DNA of 64,000 bases from Bacteroidales bacterium (GCA_017439185.1 JAFRTM010000019.1:1-64000); one strand, 5' to 3'. Positions 17,045 to 25,901 are shown, counted from the first letter of the stretch. The notes: generated from the sequence alone by a model not told the origin. Translations and numbers: made by a program.

Positions 17045-18103
17045 ATGAATCCTTTTAGGTTTGGAACGATAGTAGAAGGTCAATTTTTTACCGACCGAGT
17101 GGCTGAAACTGCACAGCTAACACAAAAATTGGATAGCGAAAACCATATAGTGCTTATCAGTCCCCGTCGTTTTGGGAAGAGCAGCTTGGTACAGCGAGTT
17201 TTATCCCAGACTGAGCGCCCTGTATTGCAACTTGACTTGCAGTATGTGCTGAGTGTTGACGACTTTGCGTCTCAATTACTGAGAGGCATATTCAAACTAT
17301 ACCCCTTGGAAAAGGTGCGCCATGCGATGACTCATTTTCGGATTGCTCCCATCCTTTCAACCAACATTGTTACCGGAGCAATGGAGGTTAGCTTCCAACC
17401 GACAACCGACGTCGGAGTGCTGTTGGAGGACGCCATGGCACTGGTGGACAAGGTGACACAACCGGACAAGAGACTGATTATAGTGATAGACGAGTTTCAG
17501 GAGGTTGTAAAAATCAAGAAAGGTTTCGACAAACAGCTAAGGTCGCTGATGCAGCACCAAAAAAACTTGAATTATATTCTGTTGGGTAGCCAGGAATCGA
17601 TGATGGAGGCCATTTTCGAGAAGAAGAAGTCGCCGTTCTACCATTTCGGACAAATGATACGCTTGCCCAAGATCCCATACGAAGACTTCCTGTTGTACGT
17701 CACTGAGCGCCTGCCCGAAGGAAGCCAAAAGATAGCGGACGATATACTGAAGTTCACGACGTGCCATCCTTACTATACGCAGCAACTGTCGTCGCAGGTG
17801 TGGGAGATGATGGAATATCAGGGAATTCGAGAAGATGTGGTGAGTAGGGCGACAATGGCTTTGGTGGCAATGCACGACCTTGACTATGAACGGCTGTGGC
17901 AGAACCTAAACCGCACCGACAGATTTACCCTTCGTCAACTGGCTCTCGACAAGCAACCGATGCAGAACCGAAACCAGGCGCCAAGCACTTCGTATAGTTC
18001 CTTGCTGAGGATGATAAAGGCGGGGATGGTGGTTAGAAGTGACCATTATGAGATTGAAGACCCGTTCTTCCGCCAATGGATTAAACAGAATATAATACAA
18101 TAA
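17045..18103 (+). CDS. AAA+/STAND-like ATPase (archaeal-type ATPase_2 family)
   Basis: The 352-aa protein begins NPFRFGTIVEGQFFTDR, then has a Walker A loop SPRRFGKSS (39-47) and Walker B LIIVIDEFQEV (144-153), followed by a sensor-like LLGSQES and a C-terminal winged-helix-like part ending EDPFFRQWI. This order is typical of the ATPase_2/AAA_14-type family common in Bacteroidota and archaea, whose cellular role is mostly unknown. The gene stands alone and is bracketed by 33-nt inverted repeats (16994-17026 and 18156-18188). No transposase or nuclease domain is visible. Confidence 0.88.
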   Translation: MNPFRFGTIVEGQFFTDRVAETAQLTQKLDSENHIVLISPRRFGKSSLVQRVLSQTERPVLQLDLQYVLSVDDFASQLLRGIFKLYPLEKVRHAMTHFRIAPILSTNIVTGAMEVSFQPTTDVGVLLEDAMALVDKVTQPDKRLIIVIDEFQEVVKIKKGFDKQLRSLMQHQKNLNYILLGSQESMMEAIFEKKKSPFYHFGQMIRLPKIPYEDFLLYVTERLPEGSQKIADDILKFTTCHPYYTQQLSSQVWEMMEYQGIREDVVSRATMALVAMHDLDYERLWQNLNRTDRFTLRQLALDKQPMQNRNQAPSTSYSSLLRMIKAGMVVRSDHYEIEDPFFRQWIKQNIIQ

Positions 18104-18155
18104 TTCTATACTGTAAAAAGGTGAAAGGGCTTGTACTAAATTGTTAATACATACA

Positions 18156-18188
18156 TTGCGAAAAATTTCGTTGCGAAAAATTTCGCAA
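18156..18188. repeat. right 33-nt inverted repeat of ATPase unit
   Basis: This is the mirror of the left repeat, starting 53 nt after the ATPase stop codon. Together they delimit a unit of 1195 nt containing only the ATPase gene. Confidence 0.85.
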
Positions 18189-18259
18189 TTGTAAGTATGT
18201 GGTATATAGCGTCTTATTGAGAAGAATTTAGAAAATGGGTGCGATTTTCACCTGGAGTT

Positions 18260-19456
18260 TCACTTTACCATCCGTCCGCCGACGAGGGAACATCTTAGGC
18301 CCGTCTTGCGGGTTCCTGTTTGGGTGGCTATAAGGAAATGGTCACCGCCCTCTTTCAGACCTACCTGTTTCTGCAGGTCGGCAGCCGCTTGGGGGTAGTT
18401 GCGCGTCACCACATGGGCTTTGCCTTCGGGGAATGCCTGGCTTACGGCTTTCCTGTTCAGCGGCACCTCCTCTTCGACGATGAATGTCCTGCCGGGGAAG
18501 TCTTCTATGAGACTGTCGGAAGTGTAGAGGTGGGTGTTGGGAGCCAGTTTGGCTATGCCATAACGTTGTGCCACATATCGGTAGCCGCCACCCTTCATCA
18601 GTGCCGCATTGGGCTCGTAGAGGTATTTCTTTATGGATTCGGAATACTGTACCACGGCTTCCGATTCCTTACGCATGACGAACCGGTCGTCCCAAGTGCC
18701 GCCTTTCCACAGGTCTACGCATCTTATGGCTATATCCTCCGTCTCCTTCCCTACGACGAACAGTACCTCTTTGCATTCGTGCTCAACTGCAACCACAAGG
18801 ACTTGCTCAACCGCTCCCAGCTGGTTGCAGGCGGCAGGGATGCTCACCATCGGCGAGGCTTTTATCATAAGATGGTCGGTTCGGGAGAGGAGCAGTTCGC
18901 GGTGTTGGAGGATGTTGGGGGTGCAGTCCTCGAACGCCACCACCTTGTGTCCCTGAGTGTCACGCCGTGCGGGGTCGAGGTAGATCCAGTCGAAATGGTC
19001 TTCGTTATGTTCGAGCCACTTTAGCGAATCGCCGCAATGGCAATGTAAGTTGCTGAGAGTTAGTGCCTCGGCGTTATATGCCGCCAATGCGGCCAGCTCC
19101 TCGTCATGTTCTACGTAATCCACTTTCCCCACCCTTTGGGCGAAAGCCATAGAGTCTATGCCCATACCGCCGGTGAGGTCGGCAAGCGAGGAGGCGTCGC
19201 CAATCACGTCGGCTTTGAAGCGGGCTGCCCTTTCCGACGAGCTCTGCTCGCGGTTAAGTCGAGGGGGATAGGCAATCAAAGGGTTAGCCGCAAGGGAAGG
19301 CCATTTGGTGGCGGCTTCGCTCATACCCTCCAACTGCTGAACCACCTGCCGCATAATGTCGCGTTCCTCGGCAGGGGCTTTCAGCATCAGCTTGGCGGGG
19401 TCGGAGCCTGTGTGCTCTGCCGCTAACCGTACTATTTGCCGATAGTTTTTCATCAA
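18260..19456 (-). CDS. THUMP-like class I SAM-dependent methyltransferase
   Basis: The 398-aa protein has a helical N-terminal region, a Rossmann SAM-binding loop DLTGGMGIDSMAFA, the acidic second motif VEHDEE, and YLDPARRD in the catalytic-loop position. Its C-terminal half resembles the THUMP-like domain seen in this Bacteroidota family. These features suggest an RNA base methyltransferase, but the target is not known to me. Its ATG overlaps the end of the upstream nucleotidyltransferase gene by 4 nt (ATGA), indicating translational coupling. Confidence 0.82.
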   Translation of the reverse strand: MMKNYRQIVRLAAEHTGSDPAKLMLKAPAEERDIMRQVVQQLEGMSEAATKWPSLAANPLIAYPPRLNREQSSSERAARFKADVIGDASSLADLTGGMGIDSMAFAQRVGKVDYVEHDEELAALAAYNAEALTLSNLHCHCGDSLKWLEHNEDHFDWIYLDPARRDTQGHKVVAFEDCTPNILQHRELLLSRTDHLMIKASPMVSIPAACNQLGAVEQVLVVAVEHECKEVLFVVGKETEDIAIRCVDLWKGGTWDDRFVMRKESEAVVQYSESIKKYLYEPNAALMKGGGYRYVAQRYGIAKLAPNTHLYTSDSLIEDFPGRTFIVEEEVPLNRKAVSQAFPEGKAHVVTRNYPQAAADLQKQVGLKEGGDHFLIATQTGTRKTGLRCSLVGGRMVK

Positions 19457-20340
19457 TATTCGCCGGCCTCGTGCAGGGCTTTCAGTCTCGCCACCACAGC
19501 CGGACGGTCCTCTTTATAGGTCACGCCGAACCACTTGGCGGTGGTCTTCAGCACACGCATCGTGGCGTAGCCGTTGGCGATAAAAGTGTTGACAGCCAGT
19601 GGGATGTAGTATTCCGACTTCAGCTCGTTGCCACGCTCTTTCAGGAAGTCCACGAAGAGTTTCTCGCTCTCCACGAAATAGTCGGGGGTGAAGCCGAAGA
19701 GGTTCATGCTTACCGTGGCGTCGGCCGGCAGCGGGTGCGAGCCCTCGTCGTCGGTGTAGGCGATGCCGTCGGGAGTACGGGCTATAGAGGTGCGCTCGGT
19801 CATACCTATCAGCAGGCCCTCGTCACTCACCTGGCACACGCCGCGCGACACGCTGCCGTTCTCCGACAGGGTGTTCTCCAGACGGTAGCCTACCATACAG
19901 TATTCCCCTTTCTTGCCTTCGAGGGTACGCAGGTAGTCGGCCATCACACGGAAAGCGTCGGAGCCGTAGAAGTCGTCGGCGTTGATGATGGCGAAAGGCT
20001 CGTGGATGGCCTCTTTGGCCATCAGCACGGCGTGGTTGGTGCCCCAGGGCTTTTCTCTCCCATCGGGGACGTTGAAACCTGCCGGCAGCATATCTAGTTC
20101 CTGGAACACATATTCCACCTTAATGCGGTTGTTCCAGTGCTGCTCGTTGAATATCTTCTTGAAGTCGTCGGCAAAGCTGTGGCGTATGACGAACACCACC
20201 TTGCCGAATCCGGCCTTTATGGCATCCATTACTGAATAGTCGAGTATGGCCTCGCCGTGGGGGCCTACGCCGTCCATCTGCTTCAGTCCGCCATAGCGGC
20301 TGCCCATTCCGGCTGCGAGTACCAACAATGTAGGTTGCAT
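19453..20340 (-). CDS. sugar-nucleotide-type nucleotidyltransferase
   Basis: This 295-aa protein starts MQPTLLVLAAGMGSRYGGLKQ, the nucleotide-binding signature of NTP-transferase enzymes that make NDP-sugars. INADDFYG supplies the metal-binding Asp. The C-terminal part lacks the acyltransferase repeats of GlmU, and I cannot tell which sugar phosphate is used. It is translationally coupled to the methyltransferase gene downstream. Immediately upstream lies the 11-nt repeat at 20342-20385. Confidence 0.85.
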   Translation of the reverse strand: MQPTLLVLAAGMGSRYGGLKQMDGVGPHGEAILDYSVMDAIKAGFGKVVFVIRHSFADDFKKIFNEQHWNNRIKVEYVFQELDMLPAGFNVPDGREKPWGTNHAVLMAKEAIHEPFAIINADDFYGSDAFRVMADYLRTLEGKKGEYCMVGYRLENTLSENGSVSRGVCQVSDEGLLIGMTERTSIARTPDGIAYTDDEGSHPLPADATVSMNLFGFTPDYFVESEKLFVDFLKERGNELKSEYYIPLAVNTFIANGYATMRVLKTTAKWFGVTYKEDRPAVVARLKALHEAGEY

Positions 20341-20341
20341 A

Positions 20342-20385
20342 TTGATTAATATTTGATTAATGGTTGATTAATGTTTTGTTAATGT
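20342..20385. repeat. 11-nt-period tandem repeat (locus G)
   Basis: Four consecutive 11-mers can be read: ttgattaatat, ttgattaatgg, ttgattaatgt and tttgttaatgt. They fill the entire gap between the tadA stop codon and the nucleotidyltransferase start codon. Confidence 0.8.
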
Positions 20386-20816
20386 TATCTTCGTGTCTTG
20401 AAAAAGTCTTTTACCAGGGTGGAGCACTCGTCGGAGAGCACCCCTCCGCATACTTCGGTCTTGGGGTGCAGCATGGAGCGTCCGACCTGCTCGAATCCCC
20501 GTTTCTCGTCGCCTGCTCCATAGACCAGCCTGCTCACTTGTGCCCATCCTATGGCACCAGCACACATGACACACGGTTCCAATGTAACGTAGAGGGTGCA
20601 GTCGGTCAGGTACTTGGCTCCGAGCATCTCCTCGGCTGCGGTGATGGCCATGATTTCGGCGTGGGCCGTCACATCGTGCAGCCTCTCTGTGCCGTTGTGG
20701 GCCTTGGCAATCACCCTGTCGCCACTCACAATCACGGCGCCCACCGGGATCTCGCCTTCGTCGTAGGCTTCGCGAGCCTCCGCCAGCGCCATCCTCATAT
20801 AGTATTCGTCATCCAT
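20385..20816 (-). CDS. tadA: tRNA adenosine(34) deaminase / nucleoside deaminase
   Basis: This 143-aa cytidine-deaminase-fold enzyme has HAE (52-54, zinc ligand and catalytic Glu) and PCVMC (81-85, two zinc Cys). The length, the N-terminal YYMRMALAEAREA and the GEIPVGAVIV segment match TadA, which converts A34 to inosine in tRNA-Arg(ACG). A guanine deaminase-type function is a less likely alternative. It follows the LolA-like gene after 2 nt on the same strand. Confidence 0.9.
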   Translation of the reverse strand: MDDEYYMRMALAEAREAYDEGEIPVGAVIVSGDRVIAKAHNGTERLHDVTAHAEIMAITAAEEMLGAKYLTDCTLYVTLEPCVMCAGAIGWAQVSRLVYGAGDEKRGFEQVGRSMLHPKTEVCGGVLSDECSTLVKDFFKTRR

Positions 20817-20818
20817 CG

Positions 20819-21571
20819 TTAATCCTTATTGAAGTGATCCAGGTTGACCGGCTGCAGGCTGTAGCGGTGGTCAATCACCGTAACTCTGCCGTCTTTGCGG
20901 TAACTCTCGGTGTAGGGCAGCAGACATTCCCCTTCGTGGTAGTACTGGGTAAAGGCCCGCCAGTCCACCTGGTTGTTGCCGATCAGTTCCTGTCCGCCGA
21001 AGGTTTCGGGGTGTTCTATCACGAAATAGAGCAGCCCGCTCTCGATGTCGAAGAGATAGTCTCTTACATACATCCCCGGAGTTGCCACGTGGACTTTGTA
21101 AACTTTCTGTCCCAGAGCTTCGGCTTTGCCTTCGTAGCGCATCTCGGAACCTTTTATGCGCCAGTTGTAAAGAGGGCTGTGAAAGTCGTAGGTGGCGCCG
21201 AAGTCATAATAGAGCGAGAGGCTTATCTCTTTCCACTCTTGCAGCTGTATGTCGTATTGTTTGGCGAGAGTCATGCCGTCGGTGTAGAACCCTATCCTCA
21301 GTGTGTCGCGGAACCACAGCTCGGTCCTGAAATAGTGAGGCGGGGTAAACCAGCGTTTCATGTAGAGAGTGTCTTTGCGGTTGCTGTAGTCGTAGATATG
21401 GCTTTCGATGTAAAGGGTCTGGGTCTTGTCGATTGCCTCGTAGTTGAGCATTCTCAGGAAATTGTCCACGATGATAGCAGCCGAATCTACCTGTGCGGCC
21501 GAATCTTGGGCCTTCAGCGGCAGCACGGCCATCAGTGTCAGAAGTACGCTTATGTAGGTCAGTCTTTTCAT
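20819..21571 (-). CDS. exported LolA-like/outer-membrane-lipoprotein-carrier-type protein
   Basis: The 250-aa protein has a cleavable signal peptide (MKRLTYISVLLTLMAVLPLKAQ). Its alternating short beta-strand pattern (LYIESHIYDYS, DTLYMKRWFTPPHYFRTELW, YKVHVATPG) resembles LolA/LppX-fold proteins. It is translationally coupled (4-nt overlap) to a DUF4292-like lipoprotein upstream. Together with the TPR lipoprotein this makes an envelope operon. Function is inferred from fold only. Confidence 0.65.
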   Translation of the reverse strand: MKRLTYISVLLTLMAVLPLKAQDSAAQVDSAAIIVDNFLRMLNYEAIDKTQTLYIESHIYDYSNRKDTLYMKRWFTPPHYFRTELWFRDTLRIGFYTDGMTLAKQYDIQLQEWKEISLSLYYDFGATYDFHSPLYNWRIKGSEMRYEGKAEALGQKVYKVHVATPGMYVRDYLFDIESGLLYFVIEHPETFGGQELIGNNQVDWRAFTQYYHEGECLLPYTESYRKDGRVTVIDHRYSLQPVNLDHFNKD

Positions 21572-22209
21572 AGGTCTTCGGTATCAAACGGTTTGGCACT
21601 TGGCGGAAGGCTATAGGGGAACGTGGTTTCCTCGTCGAACTGCACTTTCTTGTATTTTATCTTCAAGTCGTCGGCCAGCAGCTTGCACCTTATGCCCACC
21701 AGGATTTCGAACGGCAACGTGCGGGCTCCGATCTTGCGGTAGTCGCCGTAGGAGGCCCTTATCCAACGTCTCAGCTTGGGACTGCTCTCGCCGAGGAACA
21801 GCTCCTGCATGCTTTTGTAGTCGGCATAGATTCCGGTGACTTTGGCGACATCGTTATAGTCGCCTGCGAAATAGCGTCCCATGGGTTTTACCATCACGAA
21901 TACCGAGTCGCGCGTCAGTTTGGCCCGTCCCAGCTCTATAAGCATATTCACGCTCACCCACATCACCGAGTCGTAGGCCATCCTCAGCTGTCCCACGGCG
22001 GTGAATCCGTTGACGGTGCAGTCGAAGTTGGCGGTCATGTATTTGAATGCCGTGCTGTCCACCACCACCGAATCTCCTTTGGCCGTCGGCTGTGGCTGCT
22101 CCGGTATAGGCTCTTTCTCGCCGCTTTTTGCGATCTCTTTGCTGTGGCGGCAACCTGCTGTAACGAAGACCAGCAGTAGGGCGAGAGTCATATATGTAAG
22201 CCTCTTCAT
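21568..22209 (-). CDS. DUF4292-like lipoprotein
   Basis: I take the ATG at 22209, which gives a 213-aa protein with a textbook lipoprotein signal (MKRLTYMTLALLLVFVTAGC). The longer in-frame extension upstream lies antisense-like inside the TPR gene and has no signal peptide. The body (TAFKYMTANFDCTV, VMWVSVNMLIELGRAKLTRD) matches the DUF4292 type found in Bacteroidota, thought to have a LolA/LolB-like lipid-binding fold. The start overlaps the TPR stop by 4 nt (ATGA). Confidence 0.8.
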   Translation of the reverse strand: MKRLTYMTLALLLVFVTAGCRHSKEIAKSGEKEPIPEQPQPTAKGDSVVVDSTAFKYMTANFDCTVNGFTAVGQLRMAYDSVMWVSVNMLIELGRAKLTRDSVFVMVKPMGRYFAGDYNDVAKVTGIYADYKSMQELFLGESSPKLRRWIRASYGDYRKIGARTLPFEILVGIRCKLLADDLKIKYKKVQFDEETTFPYSLPPSAKPFDTEDL

Positions 22210-23867
22210 CGTCTCTCCAGCTTTTTGCGTATTTCGTAGAGGTGCTCTGTCAGCGTCTTGCTGTTGTCTTTGTCGTATTTCACAGCCTTCTCGGCGTATT
22301 TCACAGCCTCCTCGTAGCGTCCCATCTTGTAGAGCACCCAGGCGTAGGTGTCCAGGAAAGTGGCGTTTTCGGGTTCTGCCTCTATCGTCGCACGCGACAT
22401 CGCCTCGGCTTTCTCCAGCTGCGCGCCGCTCTCGGACAGATAGTAGGCATAGTTGTTCATCACGTGTATGTCTTTCGGCGATGCTTTCAGGCTCTTCTCG
22501 AAACATTGCCATGCCTCCTCCTTGCGGTCTTGGCGGTAATAGGTCTCTGCCAGCATCGAGTAGGTGTCGCTCTCCAGGTATCCGTTGCGGAATCCCAGCT
22601 TCACGCATTTCAGCAGTTTCTCCTGCCCTTCGTCGTATTTCTTGTCAATCACCATCTGCTGTCCTTCCACGAAGTAAGGCAGTATCTGGAAGGGGAAAAG
22701 CTCCTGTGCCCGGCGGGCGTGGCTCATCAGATAGGGACGGCTGGCGCTGTCCATCACTTCGCATACCAGCAGTGCCTCCCACACCTCGTATTTCGAGCTG
22801 TCGCTCTTCAGGTAGCTCCTCAGCTGCTTGGCCGCCTCGCCATAGCGGTTCTGGTTCATCAGGATCTCGCCGTACAGCGGAGCGTAGGTGGTGGAGTCTT
22901 CGCACACCTCCATGATCTCTTCCAGCAACTCAAAGGCGTGGCCTGGAGGGTTGGCATAAAGTTCTTGCAGGGTGTATATCGACGACAGTATCTGCACTTT
23001 GCTCGTGCAGTCCAGCGATTCCTGTGCGAAGCCTTTTTTCAACTCTTTGTAGGTCTCCTCGCTGTTGCCGGTCTGGTGGTAGAGGTTGGCCAGCGATATG
23101 TGAATATACTCGTCGTCGGGGTATGCCGCAGCGATTCTGTCGTAGTATATCTTGGCTTTGGCGTAGTTCTTCTGCTTCATGTAGGTCTCGGCGATCAGCT
23201 CGTTGTATTTCTTTTCCTGAGGCATCGCATTGGCGAGCTTCTCTATCTCTGCCATCGCCTTGTCCTGTTTTCCGAGGGCTGTCCATATCTTGCTCTTCTG
23301 CAGCGATATCTCCTCGGTGACTCCCACTCGTTTCTCCACCCTGTCCAGAGCCTCCACCGCCCGCTCGTAGTCGCCGGCGGCGATGTTGCTGTTCGACAGT
23401 TCATAGTAGTATTCCAGCTTGTCGGGTTTCTGCTTTACCAGCGTCTCCCATTCTTTCACCGCCATACGGTGCTGGCCTGTGGCACGGTACATCGTGGCCA
23501 GCGCTATCCTGTACCACTCGTTTCCTCCGTCCAGCTCCACCGCTTTCTTTATCAGGGCCAGCGAGCTGTCGTTCTTCCCCATCCCTTCCAGGATGCTCCC
23601 CATCTCGTAGTAGGCCACCGCATATCTTGGATTCCTCACCAGTATCGACCGGTAAAGCTCCATCGCCTTCTCGTTGTTGCCGGTCTCTTGTGCCATCTTG
23701 GCCTCGATCAGCATGCCGTCGGTTTCCAGCGTCACCGGCGACACCGTGACGGCCGGCTTCCGCTCGTGCTTCTGCCCCGACGACTTGTCGGCGACCCCTT
23801 TCCCGCTCTTGCACCCGGCTGTCAGCACCACCATCACCAACAATATATATGTCAACAATCGCTTCAT
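22206..23867 (-). CDS. tetratricopeptide-repeat lipoprotein
   Basis: The 553-aa protein has a lipoprotein signal MKRLLTYILLVMVVLTAGC and then about ten TPR units across almost its whole length (for example AMELYRSILVRNPRYAVAYYEMGSI and EEAVKYAEKAVKYDKDNSKT). TPR solenoids scaffold protein complexes, here on the periplasmic face of a membrane. It is the first gene of a coupled run with the DUF4292-like and LolA-like proteins, suggesting a joint role in lipoprotein or lipid handling at the outer membrane. Confidence 0.88.
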   Translation of the reverse strand: MKRLLTYILLVMVVLTAGCKSGKGVADKSSGQKHERKPAVTVSPVTLETDGMLIEAKMAQETGNNEKAMELYRSILVRNPRYAVAYYEMGSILEGMGKNDSSLALIKKAVELDGGNEWYRIALATMYRATGQHRMAVKEWETLVKQKPDKLEYYYELSNSNIAAGDYERAVEALDRVEKRVGVTEEISLQKSKIWTALGKQDKAMAEIEKLANAMPQEKKYNELIAETYMKQKNYAKAKIYYDRIAAAYPDDEYIHISLANLYHQTGNSEETYKELKKGFAQESLDCTSKVQILSSIYTLQELYANPPGHAFELLEEIMEVCEDSTTYAPLYGEILMNQNRYGEAAKQLRSYLKSDSSKYEVWEALLVCEVMDSASRPYLMSHARRAQELFPFQILPYFVEGQQMVIDKKYDEGQEKLLKCVKLGFRNGYLESDTYSMLAETYYRQDRKEEAWQCFEKSLKASPKDIHVMNNYAYYLSESGAQLEKAEAMSRATIEAEPENATFLDTYAWVLYKMGRYEEAVKYAEKAVKYDKDNSKTLTEHLYEIRKKLERR

Positions 23868-23986
23868 TTCATAATTTATTTCATATAATAACGCAGTTTT
23901 ATGCTATTTATTGCATTGGCAATCTTTTTTTATTTTCCTCTCCTGTACGTGTTTTTTTCTCCGGCAGGGCAAAAAAGTTTTCATTT

Positions 23987-24019
23987 TTTGCATTATTTTC
24001 AAAAATCTTCGTATCTTTG
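23987..24019 (+). promoter_or_regulatory. promoter of small lipoprotein gene
   Basis: A -33 TTTG (23987-23990) and a -7 TATCTTTG (24012-24019) are separated by 21 nt, and the start codon follows 31 nt later. This is a near-ideal Bacteroidota promoter. Confidence 0.8.
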
Positions 24020-24050
24020 CAATTCAATAGTAACTAATAAGTTTACCATT

Positions 24051-24746
24051 ATGAAAAAGATTTTCATCTGCCTTATGGCGCTTTCGCTCGTTGCTTTCTC
24101 CGCCTGCAAGAAAGATAACGTGGATCCCGAACCCACTCCGACCGACACCACCGCTCAAGGCGGCGACACCCCAATAGGAGACCACACCATGGGCGAGTTC
24201 TTAGGATCGTGGGATCTTTATGCCGACATCATCGGAGCCAACCTCCATACCTCCCTTATGGGTATGGGTGAGACCGACACTACCATGAACTTCAGCGGGC
24301 TGCCGATGCCGGTAATCATCGAGCAGACCTCTGCCAACACAGTCTCAGTGAGCGGTAACTTCGATATGATGGGAAGCACCATGAACTTCTCCACCACCGG
24401 CACCGTCGCGACCAACGGACTAACCCTCCAGGATGTTCCGATGACGGGATCTTTCGACATGCCGGTACCGGCCGAAGTCTTCGAGAACCTGCCGGAGGGA
24501 ATGGGAGGATTGATATCGATGTTCATGAACCCCGATAGCACCATCACCCTCTACTACACCGGCACTCTCTCGTTCCAGAATCCTACCAACTGGCCCGACG
24601 AAGGCAGCATCATAATCAACGCCGCCTTGAATCTCGAAGGCCAGGATGCGGGTGTACCGGCATTGGGGAACCTGGTGACCTTCACCCTCACGGCACCACA
24701 TGTCGAGGCTATAGGTTCGCGTGCCTCCAAATCCCGCAAACGCTAA
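24051..24746 (+). CDS. unrecognised lipoprotein
   Basis: I use the ATG at 24051, just after a strong promoter, because it opens a lipoprotein signal peptide (MKKIFICLMALSLVAFSAC). The in-frame extension to 23901 would run through the promoter. The 231-aa product has a Pro/Thr/Asp-rich linker (DPEPTPTDTTAQGGD) and then a beta-rich domain with repeated MG and TT motifs, similar in style to calycin-like small-barrel lipoproteins of Bacteroidales. It is probably exposed at the outer membrane. The RNase H gene begins 9 nt later. Confidence 0.75.
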   Translation: MKKIFICLMALSLVAFSACKKDNVDPEPTPTDTTAQGGDTPIGDHTMGEFLGSWDLYADIIGANLHTSLMGMGETDTTMNFSGLPMPVIIEQTSANTVSVSGNFDMMGSTMNFSTTGTVATNGLTLQDVPMTGSFDMPVPAEVFENLPEGMGGLISMFMNPDSTITLYYTGTLSFQNPTNWPDEGSIIINAALNLEGQDAGVPALGNLVTFTLTAPHVEAIGSRASKSRKR

Positions 24747-24755
24747 AACCGGCAG

Positions 24756-25454
24756 ATGGCTAAAAGCAAGCCTAAGTTCTACGTCGTCTGGCAAGGACGC
24801 GTACCGGGCATATACACCAATTGGACCGACTGCGAAGCTCAGATAAAGGGTTTCCAGTCGGCCCAATATCGTTCTTACCCCACCCTCGCCGAGGCCCGGC
24901 AGGCTTTTGCCCAGCCCTACGTCGCCACTCCTCCCAAGGAGCCTTCGGCCGCTGCCACGCCCCCCTCTTCTGCACCTCCGTCGGTACTCATGCCCGACCC
25001 CCTCACGGGACTCACCGTCATAAATCCCGAGGTCTCCCTCGCCGAACTTCCGCTGCTCAACGCCATAGCCGTCGATGCGGCTTGCAGTGGCAACCCCGGA
25101 GTGATGGAATATCAAGGGGTTTACATCCACACCCGTCAGCAACTGTTCCACTACAAAGCACCGGTGGGAACCAACAACATCGGCGAGTTCCTCGCCATAG
25201 TCCACGGCCTCGCATATATCAAGAAAAACCACATCGCCGAAACGCCGCTCTATTCCGATTCCGTCAACGCGATGCTCTGGATCAAGAAGAAGCAGTGCCG
25301 CTCCAAGCTGGCACGCACCCCACAGACCGAGCAGCTCTGGCAAGTCGTAGAGCGTGCCGAACAGTGGCTTCACGCCAACACCTACGACACTCCCATACTC
25401 AAATGGCAGACCCACCTGTGGGGCGAAATCCCCGCCGACTTCAACCGCAAATGA
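24756..25454 (+). CDS. ribonuclease H with N-terminal viroplasmin domain
   Basis: The 232-aa protein starts with a caulimovirus viroplasmin-like RNA/DNA-hybrid binding domain (FYVVWQGRVPGIYTNWTDCEAQIKG, about 8-50). A Pro/Ala-rich linker follows, then a type 1 RNase H fold with the four expected acidic residues: Asp107 (VDAACSGNPG), Glu144 (NIGEFLAI), Asp168 (YSDSVNA) and Asp228 (near the C-terminus). It degrades RNA in RNA-DNA hybrids in the cytosol. Confidence 0.92.
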   Translation: MAKSKPKFYVVWQGRVPGIYTNWTDCEAQIKGFQSAQYRSYPTLAEARQAFAQPYVATPPKEPSAAATPPSSAPPSVLMPDPLTGLTVINPEVSLAELPLLNAIAVDAACSGNPGVMEYQGVYIHTRQQLFHYKAPVGTNNIGEFLAIVHGLAYIKKNHIAETPLYSDSVNAMLWIKKKQCRSKLARTPQTEQLWQVVERAEQWLHANTYDTPILKWQTHLWGEIPADFNRK

Positions 25455-25457
25455 CCG

Positions 25458-25901
25458 TCAGGGGTAATATATCGTAAAATTAGATCTTTGCAATGAAACG
25501 ACGTCGCTATCTAGAAGATTAACAACCTTCTTAATGTTGTAGGCACTAAACAACTCTGCGGTATCATAATAAAAGTGCTCTGAAGGTACATTTGTATCGC
25601 AGATATAAAATATACACAAAGGCGATACAACAATTCTTGAACTATGGATATCTTCAATACAACCTGCTCCTGTATAGTGTAGGGCCATGCCGTTTGAAGG
25701 TATTGTATCCGTAACCCTCAAGCAATACTCACTATTAGACACTTCACCTAATACGCGTATAATGAGAGGATCATCGGTGGCGTTTTGAACGGCAATATGC
25801 AGATGACAATCGTCATCTTCTGAAGGTAAACATCTTATAGCTGTTAATAAAATAGATGCCGAAATTAAAAAGGCAATAATGATTATTTGTTTGTTTCGCA
25901 T
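25458..25901 (-). CDS. small exported protein of unknown function
   Basis: This 147-aa product has an N-terminal hydrophobic segment (IIIIAFLISASILLTAI) ending near a Cys (IRC) that is a poor lipobox, so it could be secreted or anchored. The mature part has six cysteines and no motif I know. Its codon use is AT-rich compared with RNase H, with which it converges (3-nt gap). A -7 box on the minus strand (25987-25994) gives it its own transcript. Confidence 0.65.
   Translation of the reverse strand: MRNKQIIIIAFLISASILLTAIRCLPSEDDDCHLHIAVQNATDDPLIIRVLGEVSNSEYCLRVTDTIPSNGMALHYTGAGCIEDIHSSRIVVSPLCIFYICDTNVPSEHFYYDTAELFSAYNIKKVVNLLDSDVVSLQRSNFTIYYP

Noticed and set aside
16994..18188. Insertion sequence
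   Set aside because: Despite terminal inverted repeats, the encoded protein is an ATPase without a transposase or DDE motif, and no clear target-site duplication is visible. I report it as an unexplained unit instead.
22210..22608. N-terminal extension of the DUF4292-like gene
   Set aside because: It would place 133 non-homologous Arg-rich residues before a perfect lipoprotein signal; the ATG at 22209 is far better.
22242..23888. 548-aa plus-strand frame opposite the TPR lipoprotein
   Set aside because: The minus strand has a lipoprotein signal and about ten TPR units. The plus product has no recognisable domain.
23901..24050. 50-residue upstream extension of the small lipoprotein
   Set aside because: It runs across a near-ideal promoter and precedes a canonical lipoprotein signal peptide.
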